Assembly (NCBI RefSeq): GCF_015319355.1
Contig: NZ_JADILU010000004.1
Location: forward strand, 453,439 to 517,438
Direction of reading: 5' to 3'
Length of the DNA: 64,000 nt
From: Psychroserpens luteus
GTDB lineage: Bacteria; Bacteroidota; Bacteroidia; Flavobacteriales; Flavobacteriaceae
Shown here: positions 17,801 to 26,490 of the stretch, one piece after another
Position numbering within the stretch: the first letter of the stretch is position 1
Layout of the letters: every line of letters begins with the position of its first letter
Notes under the pieces: model-generated
Told to the model about the DNA's origin: nothing
What the model saw: the letters and a program-made list of their open reading frames with translations, nothing else
The model's database searches: none
Program-made: the position numbers and the translations under genes

Positions 17801-18271
17801 AACTATAAAAAATATGGTAATCTGACATTAGTTCCAACAAAGAATTTTTTCTACGGAATGAAGCTTGGCGAAGAAATACTCATTGAATTAGAACCTGGAA
17901 AAACAGTCATTATCAAATTATTGTCTATTGGGATTCCTAATGATCAAGGTATGAGAACCGTCTTTTTCAAAGTCAACGGAGAAAATAGATTTGTTGAGAT
18001 CTTAGACACAACATTAAACCTTAAACTTGAAGTCAACACTAAAGCAGATCCAGCAGATGCCAATCAAATTGGAGCACCATTACAAGGGTCGCTTTATAAG
18101 GTTTTAGTCAAAAAAGGACAAGAGGTTAAGGAGAATGATCCGCTTTTTATCATTGAAGCCATGAAAATGGAAACCACTGTGACTGCTTCTAAAGCTGGGA
18201 AAGTGAAAACGGTGTCGCTTAAAGAAGGCTCTATGGTAAAACAAGATGATTTGATTGTGACTATAGAATAA
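14819..18271 (+). CDS. pyc: Pyruvate carboxylase
   Basis: This 1150-residue biotin enzyme makes oxaloacetate from pyruvate and bicarbonate with ATP (EC 6.4.1.1), refilling the TCA cycle. It has the full single-chain order. Biotin carboxylase comes first (about 1-450, with the glycine-rich ASGGGGRGM ATP loop and EVNPRIQVEH). The carboxyltransferase TIM barrel follows (about 530-830, starting FTDTTMRDAHQSLLATRMR, with the HLHTHDT metal site). The biotinyl domain is at the end, with EAMKMET and target Lys1116. It is monocistronic, with a terminator after it. Confidence 0.97.
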   Translation: MKIKKVLVANRGEIAIRVLRACTELNIATVAIYTYEDRYSQHRNKADESYQIGENNQPLKPYLDIAQIIDLAKSKNVDAIHPGYGFLSENSEFARQCAANDIIFIGPKPEVMDALGDKITAKKVAVKCKVPIIESNKKKLSSLKVALSEAATIGYPLMLKAASGGGGRGMRIIRKDEDLEHNFDSARNEALNAFGDDTMFLEKYVENPKHIEVQIVADNHGNIRHLHERDCSVQRRHQKVVEIAPSYNVSEEVKTDLYKYAVAIATEVGYNNIGTVEFLVDPEDHIYFIEVNPRIQVEHTVTEMVTGIDLVKTQIFVAGGYPLDSLQIKIFDQESIATYGFALQCRLTTEDPANNFTPDYGNITTYRSASGMGIRLDAGSIYQGYNVSPFFDSMLVKVSSHGRTLDGAIRKMVRALKEFRIRGVKTNIHFLQNVIQHDTFKEGKVSVNFIENTPALFDIKLPQDRTSKVVHFLAEVIVNGNSDVKHIDENKVFRTPKVPKFSLSEAHPKGTKDMLTELGPEKFCAWLKDEKKIHFTDTTMRDAHQSLLATRMRTFDMLKVAESFAKNHPNTFSMEVWGGATFDVCLRFLHESPWTRLRELRKAVPNILFQMLLRGSNGVGYKAYPDNLIEKFVEKSWENGVDIFRIFDSLNWVKAMEPSINYVRDKTGGIAEAALSYTGDILDVNETKYNLKYYTQLAKDLENAGAHMICIKDMAGLLKPYAATELVSALKDTVNIPIHLHTHDTSSLQSATYLKAIEAGVDVVDVALSGLSGLTSQPNFNSIVEMMKSQPRAHEFEMSKLNAFSNFWEDTRELYYPFESGLKAGTAEVFQHEIPGGQYSNLRPQATALGLGDRFDEVKKMYAEVNTLFGNLIKVTPSSKVVGDMAIFMVTNNFTTADVMERGKEMSFPDSVISFFMGDLGQPSGGFPKKLQKIILKNKKPYTNRPNAHLEPVDFDLEFKAFTKKFQKGFTRAIEMEDFLSYTLYPKVFEQAHENYKKYGNLTLVPTKNFFYGMKLGEEILIELEPGKTVIIKLLSIGIPNDQGMRTVFFKVNGENRFVEILDTTLNLKLEVNTKADPADANQIGAPLQGSLYKVLVKKGQEVKENDPLFIIEAMKMETTVTASKAGKVKTVSLKEGSMVKQDDLIVTIE

Positions 18272-18297
18272 CCTTAATAGATTTAGTTTAAAATTCT

Positions 18298-18374
18298 AAC
18301 TACCAATAAATAGTTCGTAACCGTATACCTTTAATAGGAACGACAAAACGGAAACTATTGGTAGTTTTATTTTT
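18298..18374 (+). terminator. Terminator after pyruvate carboxylase
   Basis: AACTACCAAT (18298-18307) pairs with ATTGGTAGTT (18357-18366) across a long internal loop and is followed by a T-rich run. It starts 26 nt after the pyc stop. Confidence 0.65.
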
Positions 18375-18460
18375 TAAACATACTTGAAATGCATTTAAAT
18401 CAAGTTATTTTTTCAATGGATTGCATTAATTTCATTAAAGAAATAGGCTTTAATTTGTAA

Positions 18461-19816
18461 TTGAACACCTTCAACATCTCACTTTTGGCAAAACATTTAC
18501 TTCAAAAATTATATGGATTTCTAAATAACGAACATGGCGAACGTGTTTGTAAAGGCATTACTGATGACGCTTGTGATCATGTGACTCGCAATTATTTTTT
18601 AATTCTACTGAGTTCCACATTTACAAAATTGGGAGACACACTTAGCAACCCAAAAACAGTATTAACTTGGCTTATGACCTATGTGAATGCACCTGTATCT
18701 ATTATAAGTCTCATTGTCCCAATACGAGAATCTGGCTCAATGCTTCCGCAAATAGCACTCACAAAATACATTAGTAAAAAACCCATTAGAAAATGGATTT
18801 GGGTGATTGGATCTTGCTTGCAGTTTTGTGCAATTGCCTCTATTGGTTTTATCGCACTGTATTTTAAAGGTGCTGTAGCTGGATGGTTGATTTTATTGGC
18901 TGTTGTGCTTTTTAGTTTATCAAGAAGTATGTGCTCTGTAACGTCAAAAGATGTCTTGGGAAAAAGCATCCCGAAAACAAGACGTGGAAAATTAAAAGGT
19001 TATACGGTTTCGGTTTCTGGTGTTCTTGTATTATTAGCTGGACTGTTTATACTTTACAAATCAAAAACAGATGTATCTATTGAATTCTATAGCTATCTCG
19101 TATTTTTCGCTTCTATTATGTGGCTTTTAGCTGCAATTGCGTATTCTAGGATTAAGGAATTTCCGCAGACCATTTCCGAAGAAAAGGATAAACAAGATGA
19201 AGAACCTCCTGAAGGTCTATTATCAAAATTCAAATTGCTCAAAGAGAATAAACAATTTCGGAATTTTGTCATTGCCAGATCGCTTTTATTATGCTCTGCT
19301 TTAACAGCTCCATATTATGTTGTACTAGCGCAAAATAATGTAGGAAAGAAAAGTTACCTGCTCGGTTTGTTTATCATTGTCAACGGAATTGCTTCTATTA
19401 TTAGCGCACCATTTTGGGGCAAATTCTCAGACAAATCCAGTAAGAATGTGATGGCACTTGCTGTACTTATAGCTTCTATTTTAGGGATTATTGCTTATTT
19501 TATTATCTCATTTTCAACAGATTTAAAATCGACAATATGGATTTATCCTACTGCTTTTTTCATCCTTGGGATTGCTCATGGTGGTGTAAGACTAGGTCGA
19601 AAAACATACATCGTAGATATGGCAACTGGAAATGAGCGCACTAATTATGTTGCAGTAAGCAATACCATTATTGGATTGATTCTTTTAGTCACAGGAGGTT
19701 TGAGTGCTTTGGTATCTCTGATTTCTGTAGAAGGTGTGATTCTTGTGTTATCGCTCTTTGGGGTTTTAGGCGCTTATAAAAGTTACAAATTACCTAATGT
19801 AGAAAAAACGGACTAA
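18461..19816 (+). CDS. MFS transporter
   Basis: This 451-residue integral membrane protein has about 11-12 hydrophobic segments and belongs to the major facilitator superfamily. Motifs include VPIRESGSMLPQ in the first half and FWGKFSDKSSKN, an MFS loop motif, in the second. The start is TTG at 18461, directly after an in-frame TAA. No ATG lies near, and the N-terminal segment with CKGITDDACDHV is conserved-looking, so TTG is likely real. The substrate is unknown. Confidence 0.85.
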   Translation: MNTFNISLLAKHLLQKLYGFLNNEHGERVCKGITDDACDHVTRNYFLILLSSTFTKLGDTLSNPKTVLTWLMTYVNAPVSIISLIVPIRESGSMLPQIALTKYISKKPIRKWIWVIGSCLQFCAIASIGFIALYFKGAVAGWLILLAVVLFSLSRSMCSVTSKDVLGKSIPKTRRGKLKGYTVSVSGVLVLLAGLFILYKSKTDVSIEFYSYLVFFASIMWLLAAIAYSRIKEFPQTISEEKDKQDEEPPEGLLSKFKLLKENKQFRNFVIARSLLLCSALTAPYYVVLAQNNVGKKSYLLGLFIIVNGIASIISAPFWGKFSDKSSKNVMALAVLIASILGIIAYFIISFSTDLKSTIWIYPTAFFILGIAHGGVRLGRKTYIVDMATGNERTNYVAVSNTIIGLILLVTGGLSALVSLISVEGVILVLSLFGVLGAYKSYKLPNVEKTD

Positions 19817-19889
19817 CATTAAAAAGACCTAAAAACGATATTGAAATTTCTATCCAATTTAGCTATCTTAGTCGTCTATTCATACGTTA

Positions 19890-20531
19890 ATGAAAATACT
19901 CTCTACTAATATTGCCAAACCAATCACCTTCATCTGGAACGGTAAAGAAGAAACGACTGGGATCTATAAAAAACCGGTTGACACTCCTATTTTCCTCGGA
20001 AATGAAGATGTAAAAGGCGATGAAGTCTCAGACAGAAAATATCATGGAGGCGAGTTTAAGGCATGTTATTTGTTTTCAGCAGATCAGTATCCGTATTGGA
20101 AAAACCTCTACCCTAACCTAGATTGGACCTACGGAATGTTAGGTGAAAATCTAACTGTAGAAGACCTGAACGAAAAAGAACTTCACATTGGTGACATCTA
20201 TAAAGTTGGCAATGCCTTAGTTCAAATTACGCAACCTAGAGAGCCTTGTTATAAGTTTGCGATGAAATTTGACTCTAATGACGTTTTAAAACAATTTATT
20301 GATCATGGGTATTCAGGCACTTATGTTCGGGTTTTAGAAGAAGGTAGTGTTGCAACTGGTGATGTGTTTGAACTTGTTGAAAAAGCAAAAGACAGCATTT
20401 CTATCTTTCAGTTTTTTGAGCTTTTATATGCTAAAGAAAAAGACCAAAAATTGCTTCATAAGGTTGTAGATAACGAAGTACTTCCTCTAAAAAAACGTGT
20501 TAAATTGGCATCATATATTAAAAATAGTTGA
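19890..20531 (+). CDS. MOSC domain-containing protein (YiiM-like)
   Basis: This 213-residue cytoplasmic protein carries a MOSC domain, related to molybdenum cofactor sulfurases. YiiM-type members act with molybdenum cofactor in reducing N-hydroxylated compounds. Visible motifs are SDRKYHGGEFKACYL, GMLGENLTV and QPREPCYKF, the last with the conserved cysteine. The C-terminal 50 residues match the helical tail of YiiM. The next gene, a helicase, starts 37 nt downstream with its own promoter-like box. Confidence 0.9.
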   Translation: MKILSTNIAKPITFIWNGKEETTGIYKKPVDTPIFLGNEDVKGDEVSDRKYHGGEFKACYLFSADQYPYWKNLYPNLDWTYGMLGENLTVEDLNEKELHIGDIYKVGNALVQITQPREPCYKFAMKFDSNDVLKQFIDHGYSGTYVRVLEEGSVATGDVFELVEKAKDSISIFQFFELLYAKEKDQKLLHKVVDNEVLPLKKRVKLASYIKNS

Positions 20532-20543
20532 TTTGCTTTAACC

Positions 20544-20551
20544 TATCTTTG
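20544..20551 (+). promoter_or_regulatory. Promoter -7 box of the DEAD-box helicase gene
   Basis: TATCTTTG fits the Bacteroidota -7 consensus TAnnTTTG and lies 17 nt before the ATG at 20568. No good TTG is found at the ideal -33 spacing. Confidence 0.45.
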
Positions 20552-20567
20552 CCACAAATAATTATGT

Positions 20568-21803
20568 ATGTCATTTAAAGACTTAAAACTCAACAAACCT
20601 ATTTTAAGAGCAGTTGCCGAAGCGGGTTACGATAATCCAACATTGGTACAAGAGCAAACGATTCCTTTTGTTTTAGAACGAAGAGATGTGATTACCTCAG
20701 CTCAAACAGGAACTGGTAAAACAGCAGCTTTTGCGTTGCCTATTTTACAGCTATTGTATGACAAACAAACTGCACCAAAAAAAGGTAAGAAAATTAAAGC
20801 GTTGGTTATAAGTCCGACGCGAGAATTAGCAATCCAAATTAATAAAAACTTTGTAACCTACGCTGCACATACCAATTTAACATCTGCTGTAGTCTATGGT
20901 GGAACATCGATAGAACCACAAAAAGACATTCTAAAAAAGGGTATTGATATTTTGGTGGCAACTCCTGGACGTTTACTCGATCTTCATAAACAAGATTTAT
21001 TAAATTTAGATTATATAGAAACTTTAGTTCTTGATGAAGCAGATTTAATGCTTGACATGGGATTTATTGATGATGTCAAAAAAATTGATCGTTTGTGTCC
21101 AGACACAAAGCAAACGCTTCTGTTTTCGGCAACAATGCCTTTTAAAGTAGAACAATTAGCTAATTCTATATTAAAAAATCCAGAACGTATTGAAGTGACA
21201 CCTACATCTTCCGCAGCAAAAAATGTGAGTCAGGTGTTGTATTACGTTCCTAAACAAAGTAAAATAGAATTGTGTTTACATGTGCTTAGAAATACCATAG
21301 AAGGTAATATTCTTATTTTTAGACGTACTAAGTTTGGTGTAGATAAATTACATGAAACACTCATAAATAATGGCTTTACTGCAGAACGTTTGCATGGAGA
21401 CCGTTCTCAAATTGAACGTCAAAATGCGTTGGCAGATTTTAAACGTGGTAAAGTAAATATTCTTATTGCAACAGATGTTGCTGCTCGTGGAATTGACATT
21501 ATTGACTTAGATGCTGTTATCAATTTTGACTTACCTAACGTACCAGAAACCTATGTTCATAGAATTGGTAGAACAGGTCGTGCAGGTGAGTTTGGAAACT
21601 CCTATTCGTTTTGCTCTGCAGACGAGAAACCTTATGTAAAAGCCATCCAGCAATTGATTAATGTTCAAATTCCTGTTGAAGAAACACATCCTTATCCTTT
21701 AGATCCAAAAGCGCAACCTGTTGTTCATAAAAAACAAGGAAGCAAGTATAGAAAAGGTCGTAAAGGTGAAGGTTCTAAACAGAAAAAGAAACGTTGGTAT
21801 TAA
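20568..21803 (+). CDS. DEAD/DEAH-box RNA helicase (RhlE-like)
   Basis: This 411-residue ATP-dependent RNA helicase acts in RNA unwinding, probably ribosome assembly or mRNA turnover. All motifs are present in order: the Q motif, AQTGTGKT, PTRELA, TPGRLLD, DEAD, SAT, RGIDIIDLD and HRIGRTGR. The basic tail (KKQGSKYRKGRKGEG...) is typical of RhlE-type proteins of cold or marine bacteria. Flavobacterial genomes usually hold several paralogues, so no symbol is given. Confidence 0.95.
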   Translation: MSFKDLKLNKPILRAVAEAGYDNPTLVQEQTIPFVLERRDVITSAQTGTGKTAAFALPILQLLYDKQTAPKKGKKIKALVISPTRELAIQINKNFVTYAAHTNLTSAVVYGGTSIEPQKDILKKGIDILVATPGRLLDLHKQDLLNLDYIETLVLDEADLMLDMGFIDDVKKIDRLCPDTKQTLLFSATMPFKVEQLANSILKNPERIEVTPTSSAAKNVSQVLYYVPKQSKIELCLHVLRNTIEGNILIFRRTKFGVDKLHETLINNGFTAERLHGDRSQIERQNALADFKRGKVNILIATDVAARGIDIIDLDAVINFDLPNVPETYVHRIGRTGRAGEFGNSYSFCSADEKPYVKAIQQLINVQIPVEETHPYPLDPKAQPVVHKKQGSKYRKGRKGEGSKQKKKRWY

Positions 21804-21832
21804 TAACAAAACAGACTTAAAAATCATTTAAA

Positions 21833-22222
21833 ATGACAAATTATGAGATTTTGATGTTTTTACATTTATACACTGTAATTCCTTGTGTATTTATTGGTGG
21901 CTTACTTCTTATCATAAAAAAAGGAACAGGTACTCATAAGAGACTTGGAAGAATTTACATGATTCTAATGTTGTTTACTGCTATAGTCACATTATTAATG
22001 CCTGCTGCTGTTGGTGGACGTATTTTAAATCATTTTGGATGGATTCATCTTTTTAGTTTTTTAACACTTTGGACAGTACCCACTGCTTATTTAGCAATTA
22101 AAAAAGGAAATATAAAAGCACACAAACGAAAAATGATTTTACTTTATTTTGGTGCTATTGTAATCGCTGGCGCCTTTACCTTTACTCCTGGTCGTTATTT
22201 GCATGAGGTGTTTTTTATGTAA
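21833..22222 (+). CDS. DUF2306 domain membrane protein
   Basis: This 129-residue protein has four membrane helices. It shows the DUF2306 pattern: THKRLGRIYM after helix 1, an HLFSF segment, AHKRKMILLY, and a final AFTFTPGRYLH. Function unknown. It starts 29 nt after the helicase stop and may be cotranscribed with it. Its stop lies 3 nt from the stop of the convergent minus-strand operon. Confidence 0.75.
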   Translation: MTNYEILMFLHLYTVIPCVFIGGLLLIIKKGTGTHKRLGRIYMILMLFTAIVTLLMPAAVGGRILNHFGWIHLFSFLTLWTVPTAYLAIKKGNIKAHKRKMILLYFGAIVIAGAFTFTPGRYLHEVFFM

Positions 22223-22225
22223 TGA

Positions 22226-22861
22226 TTAGTCAAACTTCATTTCAAAAAGCAGGTAGTGTTCAATCCCAAATTTTTCTCCCCATTTTTCGATAGATTCTCC
22301 TGAGGTTCCAACTTCACACCATGATTTAGAACCATCTTCTCTCTCATAAGGCAAGATGTAAGCCAAGAAGTAAAACTTTTTATCATATCCAATTTGCAAA
22401 TTACTTTCATCTGCAAGATTACGTAAGCTATAATCTTCAGATCCTGTCGCATCATAATCTTTGGTCACACTAAATCTTGGAAACTTAAATTTTACCCTTA
22501 GGTTTTTACCTGTATGTCTAGCAATGATTCGCATGCTAAGTATGGAGTCGTTTATCGTTTCAAATTGTTTGATTCCAAGATTTTTACTATCGAATACCGT
22601 TGTGTCATTAACAACTTTACCGTTCCAGATTTCTTTTACGGTTAAATGATAGCTTTTCCCTTTTAGGTCTTTCCCTGAAAAATCGACTTTCATATAATCA
22701 ATACCTTGAAAGCTTAGCAAATCATTGACTTCTGAATTATCAGATCCATATTCTGTTTCCATTTTCAAACCCGAAGTATTATTAAAATCCACCTCGTTTT
22801 TTTGCGCATTTAGTGTGCTGAAGCAAATGAATGCCACAGCTAATAAAAATAAATTTTTCAT
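22226..22861 (-). CDS. Hypothetical secreted protein
   Basis: This 211-residue protein has a signal peptide (about 1-19, ending TLNAQ), and the mature part looks beta-rich. I do not recognise the family. It is the last gene of a minus-strand operon with an ECF sigma factor, a putative anti-sigma factor and another secreted protein (gap of 6 nt to the gene upstream). Position suggests it is an output or a sensor part of that sigma system. Confidence 0.65.
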   Translation of the reverse strand: MKNLFLLAVAFICFSTLNAQKNEVDFNNTSGLKMETEYGSDNSEVNDLLSFQGIDYMKVDFSGKDLKGKSYHLTVKEIWNGKVVNDTTVFDSKNLGIKQFETINDSILSMRIIARHTGKNLRVKFKFPRFSVTKDYDATGSEDYSLRNLADESNLQIGYDKKFYFLAYILPYEREDGSKSWCEVGTSGESIEKWGEKFGIEHYLLFEMKFD

Positions 22862-22867
22862 TTTGCT

Positions 22868-24049
22868 TTAGTTTTTAGAAGAGGTAAATGTGTCGTTGTA
22901 ATTATAGATGATACCATGAATGATATCAAAATTTATGGCTCCAGAGAAATGGCCTTCGCCTTTGGCTTTCCGTTCCATCATATTAAATTTTTCGCCTTTG
23001 CTCGTAGGCTGCATATTGACTTCATATTTGTTGCCATACATGCTCTTCGTATTATTACCCATGACTTTCATACTAAAATCGTTGTCTTGAGGATAGAAGA
23101 GATGAATTTTAGAATATTCTGAAAACAGATCAAAGCGTTTAAAATTCGGGTCCCAGTTATAGAAAAAGTACTCGCTATTGAAATCTGTAATGGATACTTT
23201 CTCTTTAAGTTCTCCAATTTGGATTTTCGAAAACTCAGAAGTAATACTCACATTCTGAACACTCCCAATCAAGCCTTTAGAAATATTATTAAAATTATAA
23301 GCTCCTCCAACAATCCCTTCTGCCCTTAGATTGGCATTTTCAATTTTAAAGAGATTGTATTCATTTATTAATTGTTTGGCATAAAAATAACCTCGTTTCA
23401 AAACAACAGAGAGTTCATTCATACGATCATCACGCATGGTTATTTGTGCATCTTTACCATTAATTTTAAGCTTTAAATATGGCGGAATTTTAATCACAAA
23501 TTGACTTCTTAAAATCTTGACATTTCCCTTTCTAATGTTTTTTAATTTTCCGTTTTCATCTTTTGTTTTAAAACGATCATTAAAGTATTTGAATGGCGCT
23601 TTAATCTTTCCGAAGGCATTATAACGAATCTCCTCAACTATAGAATCTCTAGATTTTCTAACAATGGTATCATTTGATGTTTTTGAGTTTTCATAATCAT
23701 AAACCAATCCTTCTGGTGCTGTGTAAGCATAAGTAACATCTGAAATTTGGGTGACACTATTAGATATTAAAGTAATATGGTTTTCAAATTTTGTCGCCTC
23801 AACTTTTATATTTCGCAGCTTCTCTTCTATCTCTTTATTTGAATAGCCATCAAATTCTAGTGTGTAATCAAAATGGACTTTCCCGTCTGTAGAGTTTTCA
23901 ATAGAAACCGTTGTATTCTCTAAATTAAAAATTGCTGTTGTCTTTTTATCTGCGGAAAAACTCTCGGAATACACCGTTTTTTTCTGTGCAAAAAGCGCTC
24001 CTGATGTGATGAGCATCAACAAGCAAATTTTAAATGTTAATCGTTTCAT
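22868..24049 (-). CDS. Hypothetical secreted protein of a sigma-factor operon
   Basis: This 393-residue protein has a signal peptide (about 1-22, ending LFAQ). The mature part has many beta-strand-like repeats and resembles DUF4097-type adhesin-like helices of beta strands, but I cannot assign it firmly. Its start overlaps the end of the putative anti-sigma gene by 20 nt, which implies coupled translation. Probably surface or periplasmic. Confidence 0.65.
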   Translation of the reverse strand: MKRLTFKICLLMLITSGALFAQKKTVYSESFSADKKTTAIFNLENTTVSIENSTDGKVHFDYTLEFDGYSNKEIEEKLRNIKVEATKFENHITLISNSVTQISDVTYAYTAPEGLVYDYENSKTSNDTIVRKSRDSIVEEIRYNAFGKIKAPFKYFNDRFKTKDENGKLKNIRKGNVKILRSQFVIKIPPYLKLKINGKDAQITMRDDRMNELSVVLKRGYFYAKQLINEYNLFKIENANLRAEGIVGGAYNFNNISKGLIGSVQNVSITSEFSKIQIGELKEKVSITDFNSEYFFYNWDPNFKRFDLFSEYSKIHLFYPQDNDFSMKVMGNNTKSMYGNKYEVNMQPTSKGEKFNMMERKAKGEGHFSGAINFDIIHGIIYNYNDTFTSSKN

Positions 24050-24587
24050 ATTGCTCGGTTTTTTGATTTAATACTTTGATGTGTTCTTGAATGTCTTTTA
24101 GTAATTGTAATCTGGTTTGGAGATTTTCTACTAATGATTCTATAACTAGAATATTGTTAGTATCTGTTTTAAACTGTTTTGAAATCTCTTTGTAATCATT
24201 ATCTAAATCATCAAGTTTGGTTCGATATCGTTTTACTAGATTTTCATCATTAGCAACATTTATAAAGTGCTTCCACTCGACATCTATACTTGCTAGATAT
24301 TCTTTTTCTATAGTTTCTATTTGAGTTTCCATAGAAGACTCTTCTACAACTTGGTTTGTTGTATTATCCAGCGTAGTAAATAATGTGATTGTTAATGCTC
24401 CAAATAAGGTGATGATGGCAGCAATTTTAATCAAATAATTACTATTCAATTTAGATTCTCGTCTTGGTCTGGATGCTTTGAGTTGATCATAAAATTCTTG
24501 TCTATGATTATCTGGCAATTGTTTTCCTGGAGCTTCGACAGGCTCAGCTTCCGAATTTTTGAATAATTTTCTAATATCTTGCTTCAT
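24030..24587 (-). CDS. Putative anti-sigma factor (single-pass membrane protein)
   Basis: This 185-residue protein has a soluble N-terminal part (about 1-47), one membrane helix (about 49-68, IKIAAIITLFGALTI) and a C-terminal helical, acidic part. The 17-nt overlap with the sigma gene before it, and the topology, fit an anti-sigma factor. No zinc (ZAS) motif is visible. The assignment rests on context. Confidence 0.55.
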   Translation of the reverse strand: MKQDIRKLFKNSEAEPVEAPGKQLPDNHRQEFYDQLKASRPRRESKLNSNYLIKIAAIITLFGALTITLFTTLDNTTNQVVEESSMETQIETIEKEYLASIDVEWKHFINVANDENLVKRYRTKLDDLDNDYKEISKQFKTDTNNILVIESLVENLQTRLQLLKDIQEHIKVLNQKTEQYETINI

Positions 24588-25116
24588 TATATTGTGTTTT
24601 TAAAAGGTCGCGAAGTTTTAATTTTCCACGCCTTAAATGTGTTCTTGAAGTTTTTACTGGAATCTCTAAAATGCTAGAAATCTCTTCATGATCATAGCCT
24701 TCTATCAAATACAATTTTACAACAACTTGATATTTATGATCTAATGTCTCTATTGCAGAAAGGACTTCCTGTTTGGAAATTTCCGAAGAAAACATCCAAT
24801 CATTTTCATCTTCTATTTTTAAACTAATAAGATCTGTTTCTACAAATTCTAGTCGTTTCTTTTTTAATTGGTCAATACATTGGTTGATGACGATTCGTTT
24901 TAACCAAGACCCAAATGTAAATTCTGGTTGATAGCTTTCAATATTTGAAAACGCCTTTATAAAACTATCTTGCATCGCGTCTTTTGCATCTTCGTCATTT
25001 AAATACCTGCAAGAAATCTGAAACATAGCACCACAATACGCGTCATAGATTTGCATCATGGCTTTTTCATCTCCTTTTTTACAACGTTCGATTAAAAGGT
25101 TGTGGTCTTTAGACAT
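24571..25116 (-). CDS. ECF RNA polymerase sigma factor
   Basis: This 181-residue sigma-70 family protein of the ECF type directs RNA polymerase to alternative promoters. Region 2 shows DAMQDSFIKAF and FGSWLKRIVINQCID. Region 4 shows YKVVVKLYLIEGYDHEEI-like spacing (LDHKYQVVVKLYLIEGYDHE) and a helix-turn-helix ending KTSRTHLRRGK. It heads an overlapping operon with a putative anti-sigma factor and two secreted proteins. Confidence 0.9.
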   Translation of the reverse strand: MSKDHNLLIERCKKGDEKAMMQIYDAYCGAMFQISCRYLNDEDAKDAMQDSFIKAFSNIESYQPEFTFGSWLKRIVINQCIDQLKKKRLEFVETDLISLKIEDENDWMFSSEISKQEVLSAIETLDHKYQVVVKLYLIEGYDHEEISSILEIPVKTSRTHLRRGKLKLRDLLKTQYNEARY

Positions 25117-25241
25117 TCAATATTGGTTAGTGTTCACTATTAATAACGAGAGAAATTCTCTAGGGTTTCAAAATTGTTGATTTTTTTTGAAATACTTTGA
25201 TTTTATTCTGAAATTTTAAAATAGGAAAGATTTATCACTCC

Positions 25242-25294
25242 TACGAAGGCAGGAATCTAATTTTTGTTTAAGACTCTGAATTCCTGCCTTCGTA
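25242..25294. repeat. Palindromic intergenic element
   Basis: TACGAAGGCAGGAAT (25242-25256) and ATTCCTGCCTTCGTA (25280-25294) are perfectly complementary around a 23-nt loop. It lies between two minus-strand sigma-factor operons. It could terminate transcription of the upstream operon or be a REP-type repeat; there is no good T run on the minus side. Confidence 0.6.
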
Positions 25295-25370
25295 AGAATG
25301 ACAAGTTTACAGAAGCTCATCTTAATGATTATCGCGAGATATTAAACAAAAATATTTGAAGTTTTAAAGA

Positions 25371-25775
25371 CTAAACCTCATAACGCTTATTGAAATAATG
25401 CTTTAGTAAAGGGATTTGAATACAAATCATAAGTGCTAAAAATAACACTGCATATACTGAGGTTTGTGAGAATTCGAGGTTTGATAATGGGTTGACAAAT
25501 TCGTAATCTAAATCACTCAACCAGCTATTTTTTTCTTCGGAAGTTCCAAAACTCACATACCCAATAATTCCTGCAAATACCAATATGATTAATGCCCAAA
25601 CCTTTTTAGATATTAAAGGCACATACGTTGTCACGCTTGATGTACTCAGAGCGTTAATTTGAGACATCACGCTTTTTGTAAAATCAAACGACGGACTTTC
25701 AACTACCGATTTCCCTATTACTTTTCGGGAGAGGTTATCTAAATGTTTATCTGCGTTCTCGTTCATAATGTTCAA
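25371..25775 (-). CDS. Putative anti-sigma factor or membrane partner of the second ECF sigma
   Basis: This 134-residue protein has a soluble start (about 1-50) and two membrane helices (about 53-72 and 104-125). It overlaps the sigma-factor gene before it by 29 nt. The short cytoplasmic head and the coupling fit an anti-sigma factor of the type paired with flavobacterial SigW-like proteins. No known motif is visible. Confidence 0.55.
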   Translation of the reverse strand: MNIMNENADKHLDNLSRKVIGKSVVESPSFDFTKSVMSQINALSTSSVTTYVPLISKKVWALIILVFAGIIGYVSFGTSEEKNSWLSDLDYEFVNPLSNLEFSQTSVYAVLFLALMICIQIPLLKHYFNKRYEV

Positions 25776-26337
25776 TAATTTCGGGTTCTAATTGCGATTT
25801 CAAAATGCTCGCTAATTTTTTTCGACATCTAAACAACTTCACTTTTATAGAATTTGATGTGATGCCAACTACTTTAGAAATCTCATCTAAAGATAAGTCA
25901 TCAAAATAATATAAGGTCAACAAAAAGCTATCTTCACTTGGTAGCTTTGCAATACATCGCTGTATGGCTTCTTCCTGCTCTTTTGCTTCAATTTTTGTTA
26001 ATGCGTTATCAATTGTTTTTACTTCATGAGCTGTAAACTCATTGATTTCAACATCGTTTAAAAACTTTTTATTCTTTTTAATTCTGTCTAAACAGGTATT
26101 ATAACACACTCTGTAAATCCAAGTCGAAAATTTAGAGTCACCTTTAAACCTATCTAATGACTTATAGGTTTTTATAAAGGTGTCTTGAGCAACTTCTTCG
26201 GCTTCTTCCCTATTTTTCAACATTCGTAATGCCAATGTAAAGACCAAATCTTTATAATTATCCACCAGCACTGCAAAGGCGTTACTATTGCCTTCAATGA
26301 TTTGATTGATGAGTATTTGGTCGTTGTTGGTGGTCAT
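25747..26337 (-). CDS. ECF RNA polymerase sigma factor (SigW-like)
   Basis: This 196-residue ECF sigma factor has region 2 visible as EEVAQDTFIKTYKSL and STWIYRVCYNTCLDRIKK. Region 4 includes LPSEDSFLLTLYYFDDLS and the recognition helix near SIKVKLFRCRKKL. It is a different subgroup from the sigma factor at 24571. Divergent from it on the plus strand is the DUF6249 gene at 26491, a possible target, though that is inference. Confidence 0.9.
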   Translation of the reverse strand: MTTNNDQILINQIIEGNSNAFAVLVDNYKDLVFTLALRMLKNREEAEEVAQDTFIKTYKSLDRFKGDSKFSTWIYRVCYNTCLDRIKKNKKFLNDVEINEFTAHEVKTIDNALTKIEAKEQEEAIQRCIAKLPSEDSFLLTLYYFDDLSLDEISKVVGITSNSIKVKLFRCRKKLASILKSQLEPEIIEHYERERR

Positions 26338-26490
26338 TTTACATTAAGACGACGTATTTAATTAAATGGTTACACTTTCCGAGGAAAAAAAAATATTTAA
26401 AACTTTTTTAAATAAATCTGTAACCAAAATTCAAAACCTGTCGTCATAAGATCAGAATATTTAAAATTAATCAATTAAAAACGAAACATT

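Noticed and set aside
24546-24553. TTCCGAAT as a further copy of the over-represented 8-mer
   Set aside because: It differs in the last base. Only exact matches were counted, so the number is conservative.
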